This document shows positions 56,701 through 64,000 of a DNA stretch of 64,000 nucleotides, piece by piece. The DNA is taken from NCBI GenBank assembly GCA_944393405.1, contig CALYAC010000013.1, positions 1-64,000 of the forward strand, in the 5' to 3' direction. Below the pieces are notes generated by a model, which was not told where the DNA came from, did not search any database, and saw nothing but the letters and a program-made list of their open reading frames with translations. This DNA comes from an uncultured Clostridia bacterium (lineage in GTDB: Bacteria > Bacillota_A > Clostridia > TANB77 > CAG-508). The translations under genes and the position numbers were made by a program. Numbering within the stretch: position 1 is the first letter of the stretch; the number at the start of each line of letters is the position of its first letter.

Positions 56701-59700
56701 CTGGTCCTAATACTTTTACTTCTACCGTATTTGTTTCTTTTCCATCTACTACAGCTGTATTTACTATACTGTATTCTTTTTCATTACTGTTTTCTATAAC
56801 ATGTACAACCATTACATCAAAGCTTACTATTGTTTCTGTCTTTTTATCTACATTTACTGTTATTCCAGATGTTAAATTTTCTTCTGTATATTCTTCATGT
56901 GTCTCGTTATTTACCTTAACACTTCCTTCAACAAACTTTAATCCTTCTGGTATCTCATCTTGTACTATAACATCTTTTGCTCTATTTCCTTCATTTTTTA
57001 CTATTATTTTGTATGTTAATTTATCATTTGTACGTGTGTATCCATCTTCTCTTAATCCTTCTACTTCTTTTTCTGCAGAAATTATTGGGCCTGCATATGT
57101 ATTCTTTATCGTATATCCTTCTATGACTTTATCATAATATGATAAATCTCCTGTATTTACTTCTGTCTCATCTACTGTATAATTTATTTCTTGTCCTTCT
57201 TCATCATATTTTGTTAAATTCTCAAATGTATATTCCCATATGTTTTCTTCTACTTCGTTGCTATTATTTATTACTTGCTCTCTTACTACTTCTTCTCCAT
57301 CTTTTACTTGGATATTAACTTCTTCTGGTATCTCATATATATTGTTTGTATGATCCCATTCTTTTCTTACTGTTACATCTTTTGTAAATTCTGTTTCTGT
57401 TGTAGCTTCTGCTTCATTACTTTCTTGCTCTTGTTTTGTTGTATCTAGTTTTATATTTCCTTTTACTTTATTTTCTATATTTGTATTTGAGTAATCTATA
57501 TTTCTATATACAACTTCTATTTCTTTATTTATATTTATATTTCCTGTCTCTACTTTTTCATATGTGTCTATATCAGACATATTCTCAACCCATGTAATTG
57601 TTTTAGATTCTTTATCATATATTCCTCCTGATAGATTTGATTTTGCTTCATCTATCTCATATGGTAAATAATCTACTATTGTTATTTGGGCATTTCCTAT
57701 ATATTCTTCTAATCTTGCTGTATATCCTATATTATATCTTATTACTCCATCTTCTTTAGTTATTTTTTCTGTTCCTGTCTTTTCTATATTATTTTCTAGT
57801 ATACTTGCGTCTTTTCTTTCGTAATATACTTTTATTATATTTTCCTCTTCTTTTGCACTTATTATTAATGGTATATTCTCTACTCTTGAAAATTCATATG
57901 CATTTTTTACTTTATCTTCATATTCATTTATTTCTTCTTTATATGTTCCTGTATATTCTTCTGTTAAGCTGTCATCTTTTATACCATCATAATAATATTC
58001 TACTGTATATTTTATATCTGTTCTCTTTGTATAGTAGAAGTTTATTACATTTTCATTTACTCCTATTTCTATTGTCACTTCTATTGGCTCTACTTTATTA
58101 TATCCTTCTATGTCTATTGCTTCTTCTGTTACTATTTCTTTAAATGTTTGGTTTTCTACTACTTTACTTTCTGCTAATTCTTCATTTGTTCCTTGTTCTA
58201 AGTAATTTACTGTATAGCTTAAATCTGTTCTCTTTGTGTAATAGAAGTTTATTACGTTTTCTTCCTCATTTACTCCTATCTTTATTGTTTGACTCTCATT
58301 TGATACTTTATTGTATCCTTCTATATCTATTGGACTTTCACTTACTTCTGTATCAAAGGTTTGATTTCCTACTACTTTACTCTCTGCTAATTCCTCATCT
58401 GTTCCTTGTTCTAAGTAATTTACTGTATAGTATAAATCTGTTCTTACTGTATAATATACTTTTATTACATTTTCGTCTTCATTAACACTAACAGTTAATG
58501 GATAATTACTTATTTTATCAAATTGATATCCCTCAATTACTTTGTCTTCAAATTCAGATACTACAGTTCCGAATTTAACATTTTCTTTTGTTACAGTTTT
58601 TTCATCATCTTTTATACCATCATAGTAATATTCTATAGTATATGATAAATCTTCCCTTGCTTTGTAGTATACTTTAATAATATTTTTAGATTCATCTGTA
58701 TTTATTGTTAATGGTAAATTCTCTGTTTTATCAAACACATATCCTTCTTTATTTTTATCAGTATATGTATCGATTACTTTTCCTTCTATTAATTCTCCTG
58801 TCTCTGTTAAAGAAGAGTCTATTTCTCCATCATAGTAATACTCTATAGTATATGTGTATGTTGGTTTAAGTTTATAGTAATATGTTACAACAATTTCAGC
58901 TTCTTCTATTATTCCTGTAGCATTATCTGGCATTTTTACTAATTCATATTCTTCTGGAATATCTTCTGCTACTTCAGTAGTATATGTTTGTCCTTTTTCA
59001 TATTCATATTCTTTTGTTTCACTTAATGGCGTATCTGTTCCTTCTATATAATGGTGTACAATTACCCTTGATGCTTGTTCTTCATAATAGTATGTTACCT
59101 CAGTATCATAATCACCATATATTCCTGAAGGTTCTCCATCTATCACATATGACTCTTCTTCATCTGTTGCAAGTTTATATCCTGCTAGTCCAATTTTAGG
59201 TGATGTTGTATATTCTGTTCCAACTGTTCCAACAAAAATTTCATCTTCTGCAATCTTTCTATCTGTGCCTAGTAAATAATGATGTACTACTACCTTAGAA
59301 GTATTATTACTAAATTCAGCTGTAACATTTATATTTTCTGTTACATTTTGGAATAGTGGTAAAGTATAACTTCCATCCGCTTCTGGAGTAAATTCTTGCT
59401 TTTCACCATTTATTATTACTGATAAAATCTCATAACCTGCATCTGGAGTAATTTTAATTTCTTTTGTACTATTGTCTCCATGTACAACTGTTTCAAAAGA
59501 TTCTTGTCCTTGTCCTGTTATAGTTCCACCTATACCATTTATAGAAGTTGTAATTTCGTATTTTTCTTCATCAATAGGTATTTCTAATCCTTCAACTTCT
59601 GAAATTTCAGATCTACCTTCTGCTTCATCAACTCTAATATATACGTCAACTTTATTATCATCAATTGTATCAAATCCACATATTACATAACTATTTCCTG

Positions 59701-62700
59701 TAAACCCTGCAAATGAATAACAACCTTCATTTGGACTGTATCCAAACTCATTTGCCCAAACGACTCTTCCTTTGTCATCAATTTTTACTGCAATACCTCT
59801 CCAAGTAGAAGGATTTTCTCCTATAGGTTCTGTTTCAATTGAAATTCCGCTTGCTGTTTTACTTCCATCAACAGTAATCTTTCCTCCTTCTGAATCTCCT
59901 CCTATTAATAACTCTCCATCAGGGGTATATTCTGCAGAATATATATGGTCTCTGTTTACACTTCCTACTGCTGTTGCCCAAACAACTTTACCTTGCATAT
60001 TAAACTTAGCTGCATATATATCTCTTCCACCTGTAGATGTTATAGTTAATGAATTTCCTGATTCAGTTTGATTTGAATTAAATGTAATTGTACCTTCCAT
60101 TTGTCCTACATAATATATACCACCATCAATACCAGCAAATGCTCTATGTACATTACTACCATTTTGATCTGATATATATCCATTTGTAGTTCCGACTGGT
60201 ATTATTTGTGTAACTTTCATTGTATCAGAATCCATTATTAAAATTGAATCTGTAAATGTTCCAGTTTCATCTTGTCCATCTTGCATATATTTTCCTTTAA
60301 TAGTTTCTGAGAAAATATGTGCTGATATTATATAATCTCCATCTTCTGTAACTGATACATATGTTGTGCTCTCTTCTCCTGGTTCATTAATTCTTCCTGC
60401 ACCACCTATACCTGCTAATTTTTCTACTTTATTAGATGAATTTAACTTTAAAACAAATATATCTGGTGTTCTTCCTGGCCAAATTCCATCATTATATCCA
60501 TATTCAGAAGTTATGGATAAACTTGATCCACTGCTTGTTAAATTTCCACTAATTTCTTTTGTTCCTGAATATTCTCCAACAATTACATATCCACCATCTA
60601 TTGTATTAGCAATATTTCTCATTCCTGATGTCAAATCTATTTGACTAATTACATCTAAATTATCATTATATGTTATTAATCTTGAATCTTCTAATACAAC
60701 AAATACTCCATTTGATTCAATTATTTGATAAACCTTATTTGAAGAAATATTTTTTAATACTTCATTTTCTTCGTTTATTAAAGTTAATGTTCCTCTATGA
60801 TAGAATAATCCCATTCCATCTTCTCTACCAGCAACATAGTAATTATCAGGCGTACTATCTCCTGTACCTCCTACTTGTAAAGGTTCCCTAAATTCAGCCT
60901 CTACACTAGCACCTCTAGTTTCACCAATACCTACATAGTATGTTCTATCTTCTTCATTTTCCTCTAAGTGATATCCATATGGAACATCAACTACAATAAT
61001 TTTGTATATACCATCTCTTAAAGGTTCTTCTATTATTCCTTTATCAGAAGTTGTAAATACTTTATATGGTACTCCATTTATAATTTCTTCTGTTCCAAGT
61101 GGATTTCCAAATTCATCCACTGGATCTATTTCAACTTCTTCATCATCAATAATTGCAAGCTCTTTAATTGCAAGTTTTGTTCCAGGTAAAAGATTTGTTG
61201 TAATACTATCTATTGATGTAATATTAAACACTTTCTTTGCATCTAAACTAATACTTACTGTATTATTTTCAATAGTATAATCTTCTCTAATTGTACCTTG
61301 TAAGACTTCTAATGATAATTCTCCATTAGAATTTTTAGTTACTTTAAATTTGATATCATTTGCACTTAGTGTATATCCTATTGTTGGTAAAGTTTGTTTT
61401 AATACATATTCTGCATTTTCATTTTTCCCTTCAACATATGAATACAAATCATTTATTGTAAATGTACCTCTTTCATTTGTAGTATATGATTCTCCTTGTT
61501 CTTTTCCTCCTCCAGTAATTTTATATTCAGCATCTTCTAGAGGTATTATACTGTCTTCTTCATAAAGTGTAACTTTTAAACTATATGTTGGTATTTTTTC
61601 ATTTGTTATTGTTGTTTTTATTACTGGCTTTATCTTTCCAGTTTCTTTAGAAATAGTAATATTGTCATCACTTACTATTTCTAACCCATTACTTCCTCTA
61701 GTAACTTTAAATGTAATTTCACTACCATCTTCTATGTAATATCCTTTTGAATATGTTTGACTTAATATATATTCTTGTTCTGGATATAGTCCTTCAAAAA
61801 CTAGTTTTCCTTCTTCATTTGTTACAGCTTCCTTAGTTTCATTATTTCCTTCTAGTGTAAATGTTGAAATAATTCCGTTATTATCAGCATTTAAGTTTGT
61901 AATGTCCAAATCATATCTTACTTCGTTATATAATATAGTTTGAATTTTTCTATTTTCACTATCTATAACAGGTTCTTCTCCAAATTCACCTGTTAAATCT
62001 AATAAGATATTATTATCTTGTTCATATGCTTTGAATTCAATTAAATCTTGTTTTAATACATAATCATCAGATACACTAATTTGCTCAATACTATAATCTT
62101 TTTCTAATAATAAATCTTCTAAATTAATTTTTCCTTCTGAATCAGTAGTAACAATTCTACTTTCTTCTCTTGATCCACTCTCTGTTACTCTAAATTTAGA
62201 ACCTTCTATTACTTGTTTATCATCTAAACTTAAATTTGTTAATTCTAAATTGTATCTTTTTGCAATATTAAATCCAAGTTTATTTACTTCTAATGTTTTT
62301 CTTGTTATTTCATCATTATTATGTTCTGAATAGTATACTGTATGAGTTGTATAACCTACCTCATTGTATTCAATATTATCAGGAATTTTTATATCATAAT
62401 TAATATTTATAACTTCGTCTTTAGCTATTTCATAACTATTAAATACTATTAAAAAGTTTTTAACTTTACTATAGTCTGTTACTTGTTGTGTCCAGTGACT
62501 TCCTTCATCTAGTGGATCTTCTGTAACATTTTCATATTCTGAATAATAAATGTCAGCACGTTTTGCAAGTTCCTCTGGTAATCTTATTCCATCAGATGTA
62601 AGTTCAGCATTATATGTAGAACCTAATTCTTCTCCTGATATTTGATATTTATTACCTACATAAGGTAATTTTCCTAAAACTTTTATATCTGTTATATTGT

Positions 62701-64000
62701 TAGAATGATTATTTCTTAATTCAATATCAACAGTTGCAGTTCTTTCATCATTCTCTACCATTGCAACTAATGGTGCATAAATTGTATTTTTCTCTAAACT
62801 TGCATTTGAAGTTGATTGGTTTGATAATAATGTCTCTGGTTTAACAATGTTTATGCTATCTGTTTTCTTTCCTATTAATTCACTTGTATTTTGATCATTG
62901 TCTATATCATATATGTCTTCACTAAGTTCAGTCTCATAGAATGTATTATTAATGTTATTATATGCATATAATTCTATGTTTTCTTTCGTTGAATTTGTAT
63001 TTGGATATGTATCAATTGTGCAATCTAATAGTAGCGAATAACTTGATGTTCCAGTTCCGCGCATTTCAATTTTTACAAATATATTATCTCCTTCTGTATA
63101 TTTATAGTAATCATAAACATTAGCACTATTTACATGATCTGTTCTTATATCATTTATTGTTACATTCATAATATCACTTGGGAATTTAATTAAATATTGT
63201 TCATTTTTCCAAGTATTAGTATTATATTGACTCATATTCGGAGTTATTTCTATTTGTACATTATTACTTTCTTGTGTGCTTATATCTGTATCAGAAACTG
63301 CAAAATTTACTACAGAAATTCTTTCTTCAAAATTAGCCCTTGTTGTAGTTACAAGAGATTTATCTTCTCCTGATATAGTCATTTTTCCATTAAAACTTGT
63401 TTGTATAAATTTAATATCTTCTGCTTCTTCTTTAGAGAAATCCTCTATTATTTTGTCTGTATTAATTTCTTTTATATTGTATATAATTCCATAACTATTT
63501 TCTGAAATATCACTTGTTTCAATTCTTATATATTTTACATCTTCATCATACTCATATGGATTTAGCATATCGTAATTTGACCAATCATCTATTGTAAATT
63601 TATGAATTAATTCTCCTGACTCGTCATTATATACACTAATCCATCCATCTCTTCCTAGTGCAGAAACTGGATTTGAAAATGCAATACCTTTGTTTGATAT
63701 ATATCCATTATTTAGTATTTCAGTTCCATCACTAGTTATAAATTTATCTTCTACTGAATTATCTGTTAATACAATATTTGTTGCTACTTGTTCTTGATTT
63801 GTAACAATATTCCATGTTGTATAATATGTTTGATTTAAATCTGCTACATCTGCACTTTGATTTGTATTTGTATATCTATACCCTAATAAAACATTATGTT
63901 TAGATACAACATTTCTCTCTACCGGATATAATACTTTTCTTCCAACTGATACATTAAATCCAGTTTTAGTATTATCAATATTTAAATATGAAACATTGAT
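50792..64000 (-). CDS. Giant multidomain surface adhesin (5' end beyond window)
   Basis: At least 4,402 residues. The frame is open to base 64000 and the true start lies outside. Visible order: a module shared with the 1,657-residue protein (62270-62745); four prealbumin/SpaA-like domains (61000-62250); an SBBP-type beta-propeller (59600-60900, copies like DIYAAKFNMQGKVVWATAVG); an InlB-B-like repeat; two MucBP; five InlB-type repeats (57790-58870); a VDYLPY module; Cna-B (57080-57400); eight DUF11-like units (54170-57090); more VDYLPY modules, MucBP and Cna-B; and four MucBP (51350-52265). The C-terminus reads LVLSIKTGEN, a membrane helix and IKKNK. No LPxTG. It probably forms a long stalk for adhesion. 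Confidence 0.85.
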   Translation of the reverse strand: MNVSYLNIDNTKTGFNVSVGRKVLYPVERNVVSKHNVLLGYRYTNTNQSADVADLNQTYYTTWNIVTNQEQVATNIVLTDNSVEDKFITSDGTEILNNGYISNKGIAFSNPVSALGRDGWISVYNDESGELIHKFTIDDWSNYDMLNPYEYDEDVKYIRIETSDISENSYGIIYNIKEINTDKIIEDFSKEEAEDIKFIQTSFNGKMTISGEDKSLVTTTRANFEERISVVNFAVSDTDISTQESNNVQIEITPNMSQYNTNTWKNEQYLIKFPSDIMNVTINDIRTDHVNSANVYDYYKYTEGDNIFVKIEMRGTGTSSYSLLLDCTIDTYPNTNSTKENIELYAYNNINNTFYETELSEDIYDIDNDQNTSELIGKKTDSINIVKPETLLSNQSTSNASLEKNTIYAPLVAMVENDERTATVDIELRNNHSNNITDIKVLGKLPYVGNKYQISGEELGSTYNAELTSDGIRLPEELAKRADIYYSEYENVTEDPLDEGSHWTQQVTDYSKVKNFLIVFNSYEIAKDEVININYDIKIPDNIEYNEVGYTTHTVYYSEHNNDEITRKTLEVNKLGFNIAKRYNLELTNLSLDDKQVIEGSKFRVTESGSREESRIVTTDSEGKINLEDLLLEKDYSIEQISVSDDYVLKQDLIEFKAYEQDNNILLDLTGEFGEEPVIDSENRKIQTILYNEVRYDLDITNLNADNNGIISTFTLEGNNETKEAVTNEEGKLVFEGLYPEQEYILSQTYSKGYYIEDGSEITFKVTRGSNGLEIVSDDNITISKETGKIKPVIKTTITNEKIPTYSLKVTLYEEDSIIPLEDAEYKITGGGKEQGESYTTNERGTFTINDLYSYVEGKNENAEYVLKQTLPTIGYTLSANDIKFKVTKNSNGELSLEVLQGTIREDYTIENNTVSISLDAKKVFNITSIDSITTNLLPGTKLAIKELAIIDDEEVEIDPVDEFGNPLGTEEIINGVPYKVFTTSDKGIIEEPLRDGIYKIIVVDVPYGYHLEENEEDRTYYVGIGETRGASVEAEFREPLQVGGTGDSTPDNYYVAGREDGMGLFYHRGTLTLINEENEVLKNISSNKVYQIIESNGVFVVLEDSRLITYNDNLDVISQIDLTSGMRNIANTIDGGYVIVGEYSGTKEISGNLTSSGSSLSITSEYGYNDGIWPGRTPDIFVLKLNSSNKVEKLAGIGGAGRINEPGEESTTYVSVTEDGDYIISAHIFSETIKGKYMQDGQDETGTFTDSILIMDSDTMKVTQIIPVGTTNGYISDQNGSNVHRAFAGIDGGIYYVGQMEGTITFNSNQTESGNSLTITSTGGRDIYAAKFNMQGKVVWATAVGSVNRDHIYSAEYTPDGELLIGGDSEGGKITVDGSKTASGISIETEPIGENPSTWRGIAVKIDDKGRVVWANEFGYSPNEGCYSFAGFTGNSYVICGFDTIDDNKVDVYIRVDEAEGRSEISEVEGLEIPIDEEKYEITTSINGIGGTITGQGQESFETVVHGDNSTKEIKITPDAGYEILSVIINGEKQEFTPEADGSYTLPLFQNVTENINVTAEFSNNTSKVVVHHYLLGTDRKIAEDEIFVGTVGTEYTTSPKIGLAGYKLATDEEESYVIDGEPSGIYGDYDTEVTYYYEEQASRVIVHHYIEGTDTPLSETKEYEYEKGQTYTTEVAEDIPEEYELVKMPDNATGIIEEAEIVVTYYYKLKPTYTYTIEYYYDGEIDSSLTETGELIEGKVIDTYTDKNKEGYVFDKTENLPLTINTDESKNIIKVYYKAREDLSYTIEYYYDGIKDDEKTVTKENVKFGTVVSEFEDKVIEGYQFDKISNYPLTVSVNEDENVIKVYYTVRTDLYYTVNYLEQGTDEELAESKVVGNQTFDTEVSESPIDIEGYNKVSNESQTIKIGVNEEENVINFYYTKRTDLSYTVNYLEQGTNEELAESKVVENQTFKEIVTEEAIDIEGYNKVEPIEVTIEIGVNENVINFYYTKRTDIKYTVEYYYDGIKDDSLTEEYTGTYKEEINEYEDKVKNAYEFSRVENIPLIISAKEEENIIKVYYERKDASILENNIEKTGTEKITKEDGVIRYNIGYTARLEEYIGNAQITIVDYLPYEIDEAKSNLSGGIYDKESKTITWVENMSDIDTYEKVETGNININKEIEVVYRNIDYSNTNIENKVKGNIKLDTTKQEQESNEAEATTETEFTKDVTVRKEWDHTNNIYEIPEEVNIQVKDGEEVVREQVINNSNEVEENIWEYTFENLTKYDEEGQEINYTVDETEVNTGDLSYYDKVIEGYTIKNTYAGPIISAEKEVEGLREDGYTRTNDKLTYKIIVKNEGNRAKDVIVQDEIPEGLKFVEGSVKVNNETHEEYTEENLTSGITVNVDKKTETIVSFDVMVVHVIENSNEKEYSIVNTAVVDGKETNTVEVKVLGPDIEISKIADPQNGEEVTAGDEIDYTIVIKNNGGYGKVTVEDIVPEGTTLIGNGITGSYEIGKQETLELVLKVRVNDLSNGDTIENIAEVDGKETNRVEHKYVEPEIDETKISKTSQTENDIGYVLEGEKITYTISVNNTGLLAKDIIIKDEAPEGTTFVEGSIKINGESHEEYTEEELETGISVKAEKESITTLSFEVTVDDLEGNILTKEIRNKAKVDEMETNETLDVVNKADLKFYKASNPETGAEVKVGDEITYTITLDNSTGTAPTVAKVQDEVPEGTTFVEGSIKLEGSNEEYTLDDLINGITVNLNANETKTVEFKVRVNDLDNGVKIENSAKVNNIETNTVTHTYIEPIINATKKSSTTNNLAYVVEGETITYTITVNNTGDLYKDVVIKDNAPEGTTFVEGSVKINNEEPEEEITEQDLILGITQRVEKQSKLTLSFDVTVDELESGVFEKLIDNTAEVDGINTETVKEVVNKPNLQISKSAEPQEGTEVKNGDEITYKIYLDNSTGTAPITAVVKDEIPEGTTFVDESIKVNDTLMTDKTSEDLANGIDIKVEAKELKILEFTVKVDDLDNGQTIKNVANVNGKTTNTVTHTYIEPIIDGDKTATTDFGKDYVIEGEKITYTITANNDGDLYKDVIVQDNVPEGTTFVEGSIRINGELHEEYTKEDLKEGITVGVEEHDAVEVTFEVIVNEEGREIVNKAEVDGKETKEVRYPVLAYEKTSEIVRETNEEIEEGNVTAGDTIIYKIHLRNLGKEKIEGVEIKDIIPEGTVISKINEEGKLEANQEIVWNVSEIEAEGEKEVSFEVKVKYDEKEEKEIRNTARVDEIETNENIVNYEKPEAKLEANVQKEGPEKIVSTEEKVSYKISYETKIEDYAGRGKITIVDYLPYKIDEANSYLESGIYNEEEKTITWEIELGDIDTYTNGAREENIEKNITLKYVYDDEENLSGTIDNRVEAKVELIQINPENPEEEMVLTTLEKEAEAQVKVEIPARVIVHHYIYDDEKDEYTDIRLAKDDIITGIIGDEYETEKSEEVRADYECIEEEPDGKIGRMTKSDIVVNYYYKLKEAEISSIITKEAEADKEIDEVPVLTREDGEVRYKITYRVGAKEYIGKVKVEIVDYLPAEIDEAKSNLAGGRYNKEERTITWEEEVDANTFEEGKMLDVTIEKNISVVYVDQDVTELLNNIVVGKMEIYYPEFHSTKPAEVRKEDRQEVAAEVVQEYRVERTVEKVWEDNEDVKGNRPESVIVSLTADGRTELNGTQLGQVELNESNGWTYTFKNLPKYTEEGREIGYSVIEQEKNAGDLEYYEDPVIEEYDSTIRVTNSYKLMETDLEAKVEKVGTDVVRSSKDEVSYDILYNATVDSYIGEAVVTIVDYLPYHIDEEKSDIGLGVYDEASKTITWTTKIDHINTFEEGPYEVEIGQGMKIVYSDLDASQEIMVNRVEGRIELYETEQRNTVEDSYETKIDIPGKVIVKYVDKTTGEEIIYKEQNEEGIIEEKTYGYEIEGKAGEEYAAEQKDIYGYTYIENSGNTEGEIKEEETIVIYYYERTEAGKVTAKYIDEETGEEIAEKEIIGGYIGDKYKTEQKEIEDYDFVRVEGETEGELVAEEKEVVYVYRKIPGRVIVRYLEKDGTEEDDSDNKVLAEEEIIEGYSGDKYETTRKEIENYRAAEPEPENSIGEITRGDIYVTYYYERIPSGTVTAIYVDVDTNEEIQYEEEETGEYKTYKEEYRGYCGLEYKTEEKEIEYYTYVEEKAPENAEGIYSEEDVLVTYYYQKKAFNIGVDKNLSRIELNGEEQKVKNGKINKVEIPVGRVGDSTLEIEYSIELRNEGEIEGKTEVIERLPKYFKVASGTSKEWKEEKDGTLRLTTKLQPGETKEYTVVLKWERGESNFGSLVNTVELDNITNPANFEETTKEDNTSKSELVLSIKTGENRSITIITLTLGILLITAGGIILIKKNK
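51350..52265 (-). repeat. C-terminal MucBP-type repeats
   Basis: Four units of about 65-80 residues with the pattern V-x-Y-hydrophobic-D-x-x-T-G-E-E and ending YYY. Unit starts include VIVKYVDKTTGEE, VTAKYIDEETGEE, VIVRYLEKDG and VTAIYVDVDTNEE. MucBP domains are mucin-binding or stalk modules in Lactobacillus and Listeria proteins. Confidence 0.8.
54170..57090 (-). repeat. Tandem DUF11-like domains in the giant gene
   Basis: Eight consecutive units of about 105-130 residues. A near-identical DNA block encoding PEGTTFVEGS recurs at about 54723, 55095, 55470, 55844 and 56219, a period of 372-375 bp. Units 3, 5 and 7 (type A, with VNNTG or ANNDG) alternate with 2, 4 and 6 (type B, with SKxAxPxxG and DNSTG), suggesting duplication of a two-domain block. 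Confidence 0.85.
57790..58870 (-). repeat. InlB-B/MucBP-like tandem repeats
   Basis: Five units of about 70 residues. Three begin YTIEYYYDG or YTVEYYYDG and two begin YTVNYLEQGT. The two YTVNYLEQGT units are near-identical at DNA level, about 216 bp apart (near 58160-58220 and 58376-58436), which marks recent duplication. Confidence 0.8.

Noticed and set aside
54500..58900. Regularly spaced repeats considered as CRISPR or satellite DNA
   Set aside because: The periods are multiples of three inside one open frame, and the repeats encode protein domains.

Overview
The window is a very AT-rich stretch of a Gram-positive, spore-forming Clostridia-type genome (Bacillota). This rests on strong AGGAGG-like ribosome binding sites, TTGACA/TATAAT promoters, SpoIIE, CotF-like coat proteins, MecA, and the radC-mreB-mreC-mreD-pbp2-minC block. 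The very low GC and the giant adhesins fit an uncultured gut or host-associated lineage, but the species cannot be named from sequence alone. No rRNA, CRISPR array or insertion sequence was seen.

Layout. 0-9.2 kb is accessory in character. It opens with the 3' half of an initiator tRNA-fMet gene, a scar typical of integrase-mediated insertion. Next come a MazG-like pyrophosphohydrolase, three uncharacterised proteins, and a tight five-gene operon: P-loop kinase, 2H phosphoesterase, methyltransferase, Nudix hydrolase and a pyrophosphatase-family protein. A ParB-like-motif protein and a second kinase plus Nudix pair follow. 9.2-19.6 kb is mostly housekeeping: an OmpR-type two-component system, an AI-2E-family permease, exonuclease III, a YabE-like cell wall protein, LemA, HtpX, TatD, AcpS and a membrane-anchored unknown. 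19.7-24 kb carries a WG-repeat protein and spoIIE.

24.3-34.6 kb is a two-gene minus-strand surface-protein operon. The upstream protein is about 1,657 residues, with DUF11-like and SdrD-type B domains. The downstream protein is 1,763 residues, with a probable N-terminal thioester domain. 35-36 kb holds three small Asn-rich genes on the plus strand. 36-42.3 kb is the cell-shape cluster, read right to left: DUF4321 protein, radC, mreB, mreC, mreD, pbp2, minC. mreB is broken by one extra base. 42.5-50.7 kb carries mecA, an M23 endopeptidase, two CotF-like genes, a deoxyribonucleotidase-like HAD protein, the PcrA/UvrD helicase, a leucine-rich-repeat plus transglutaminase-like pair, and a ZIP metal transporter.

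50.8 kb to the right edge is one giant minus-strand gene: 4,402 residues are visible and its start lies beyond the window. It encodes a surface protein with prealbumin-like domains, a beta-propeller, MucBP/InlB-type repeats, eight DUF11-like units and Cna-B domains. It shares two modules with the 1,657-residue protein, including a C-terminal region that ends in a non-LPxTG S-x-x-T-G motif before the membrane helix. The main points for follow-up are the thioester adhesin, the shared anchoring module, the mreB frameshift, the tRNA-fMet scar with its enzyme island, and the spoIIE promoter with 21-bp spacing.
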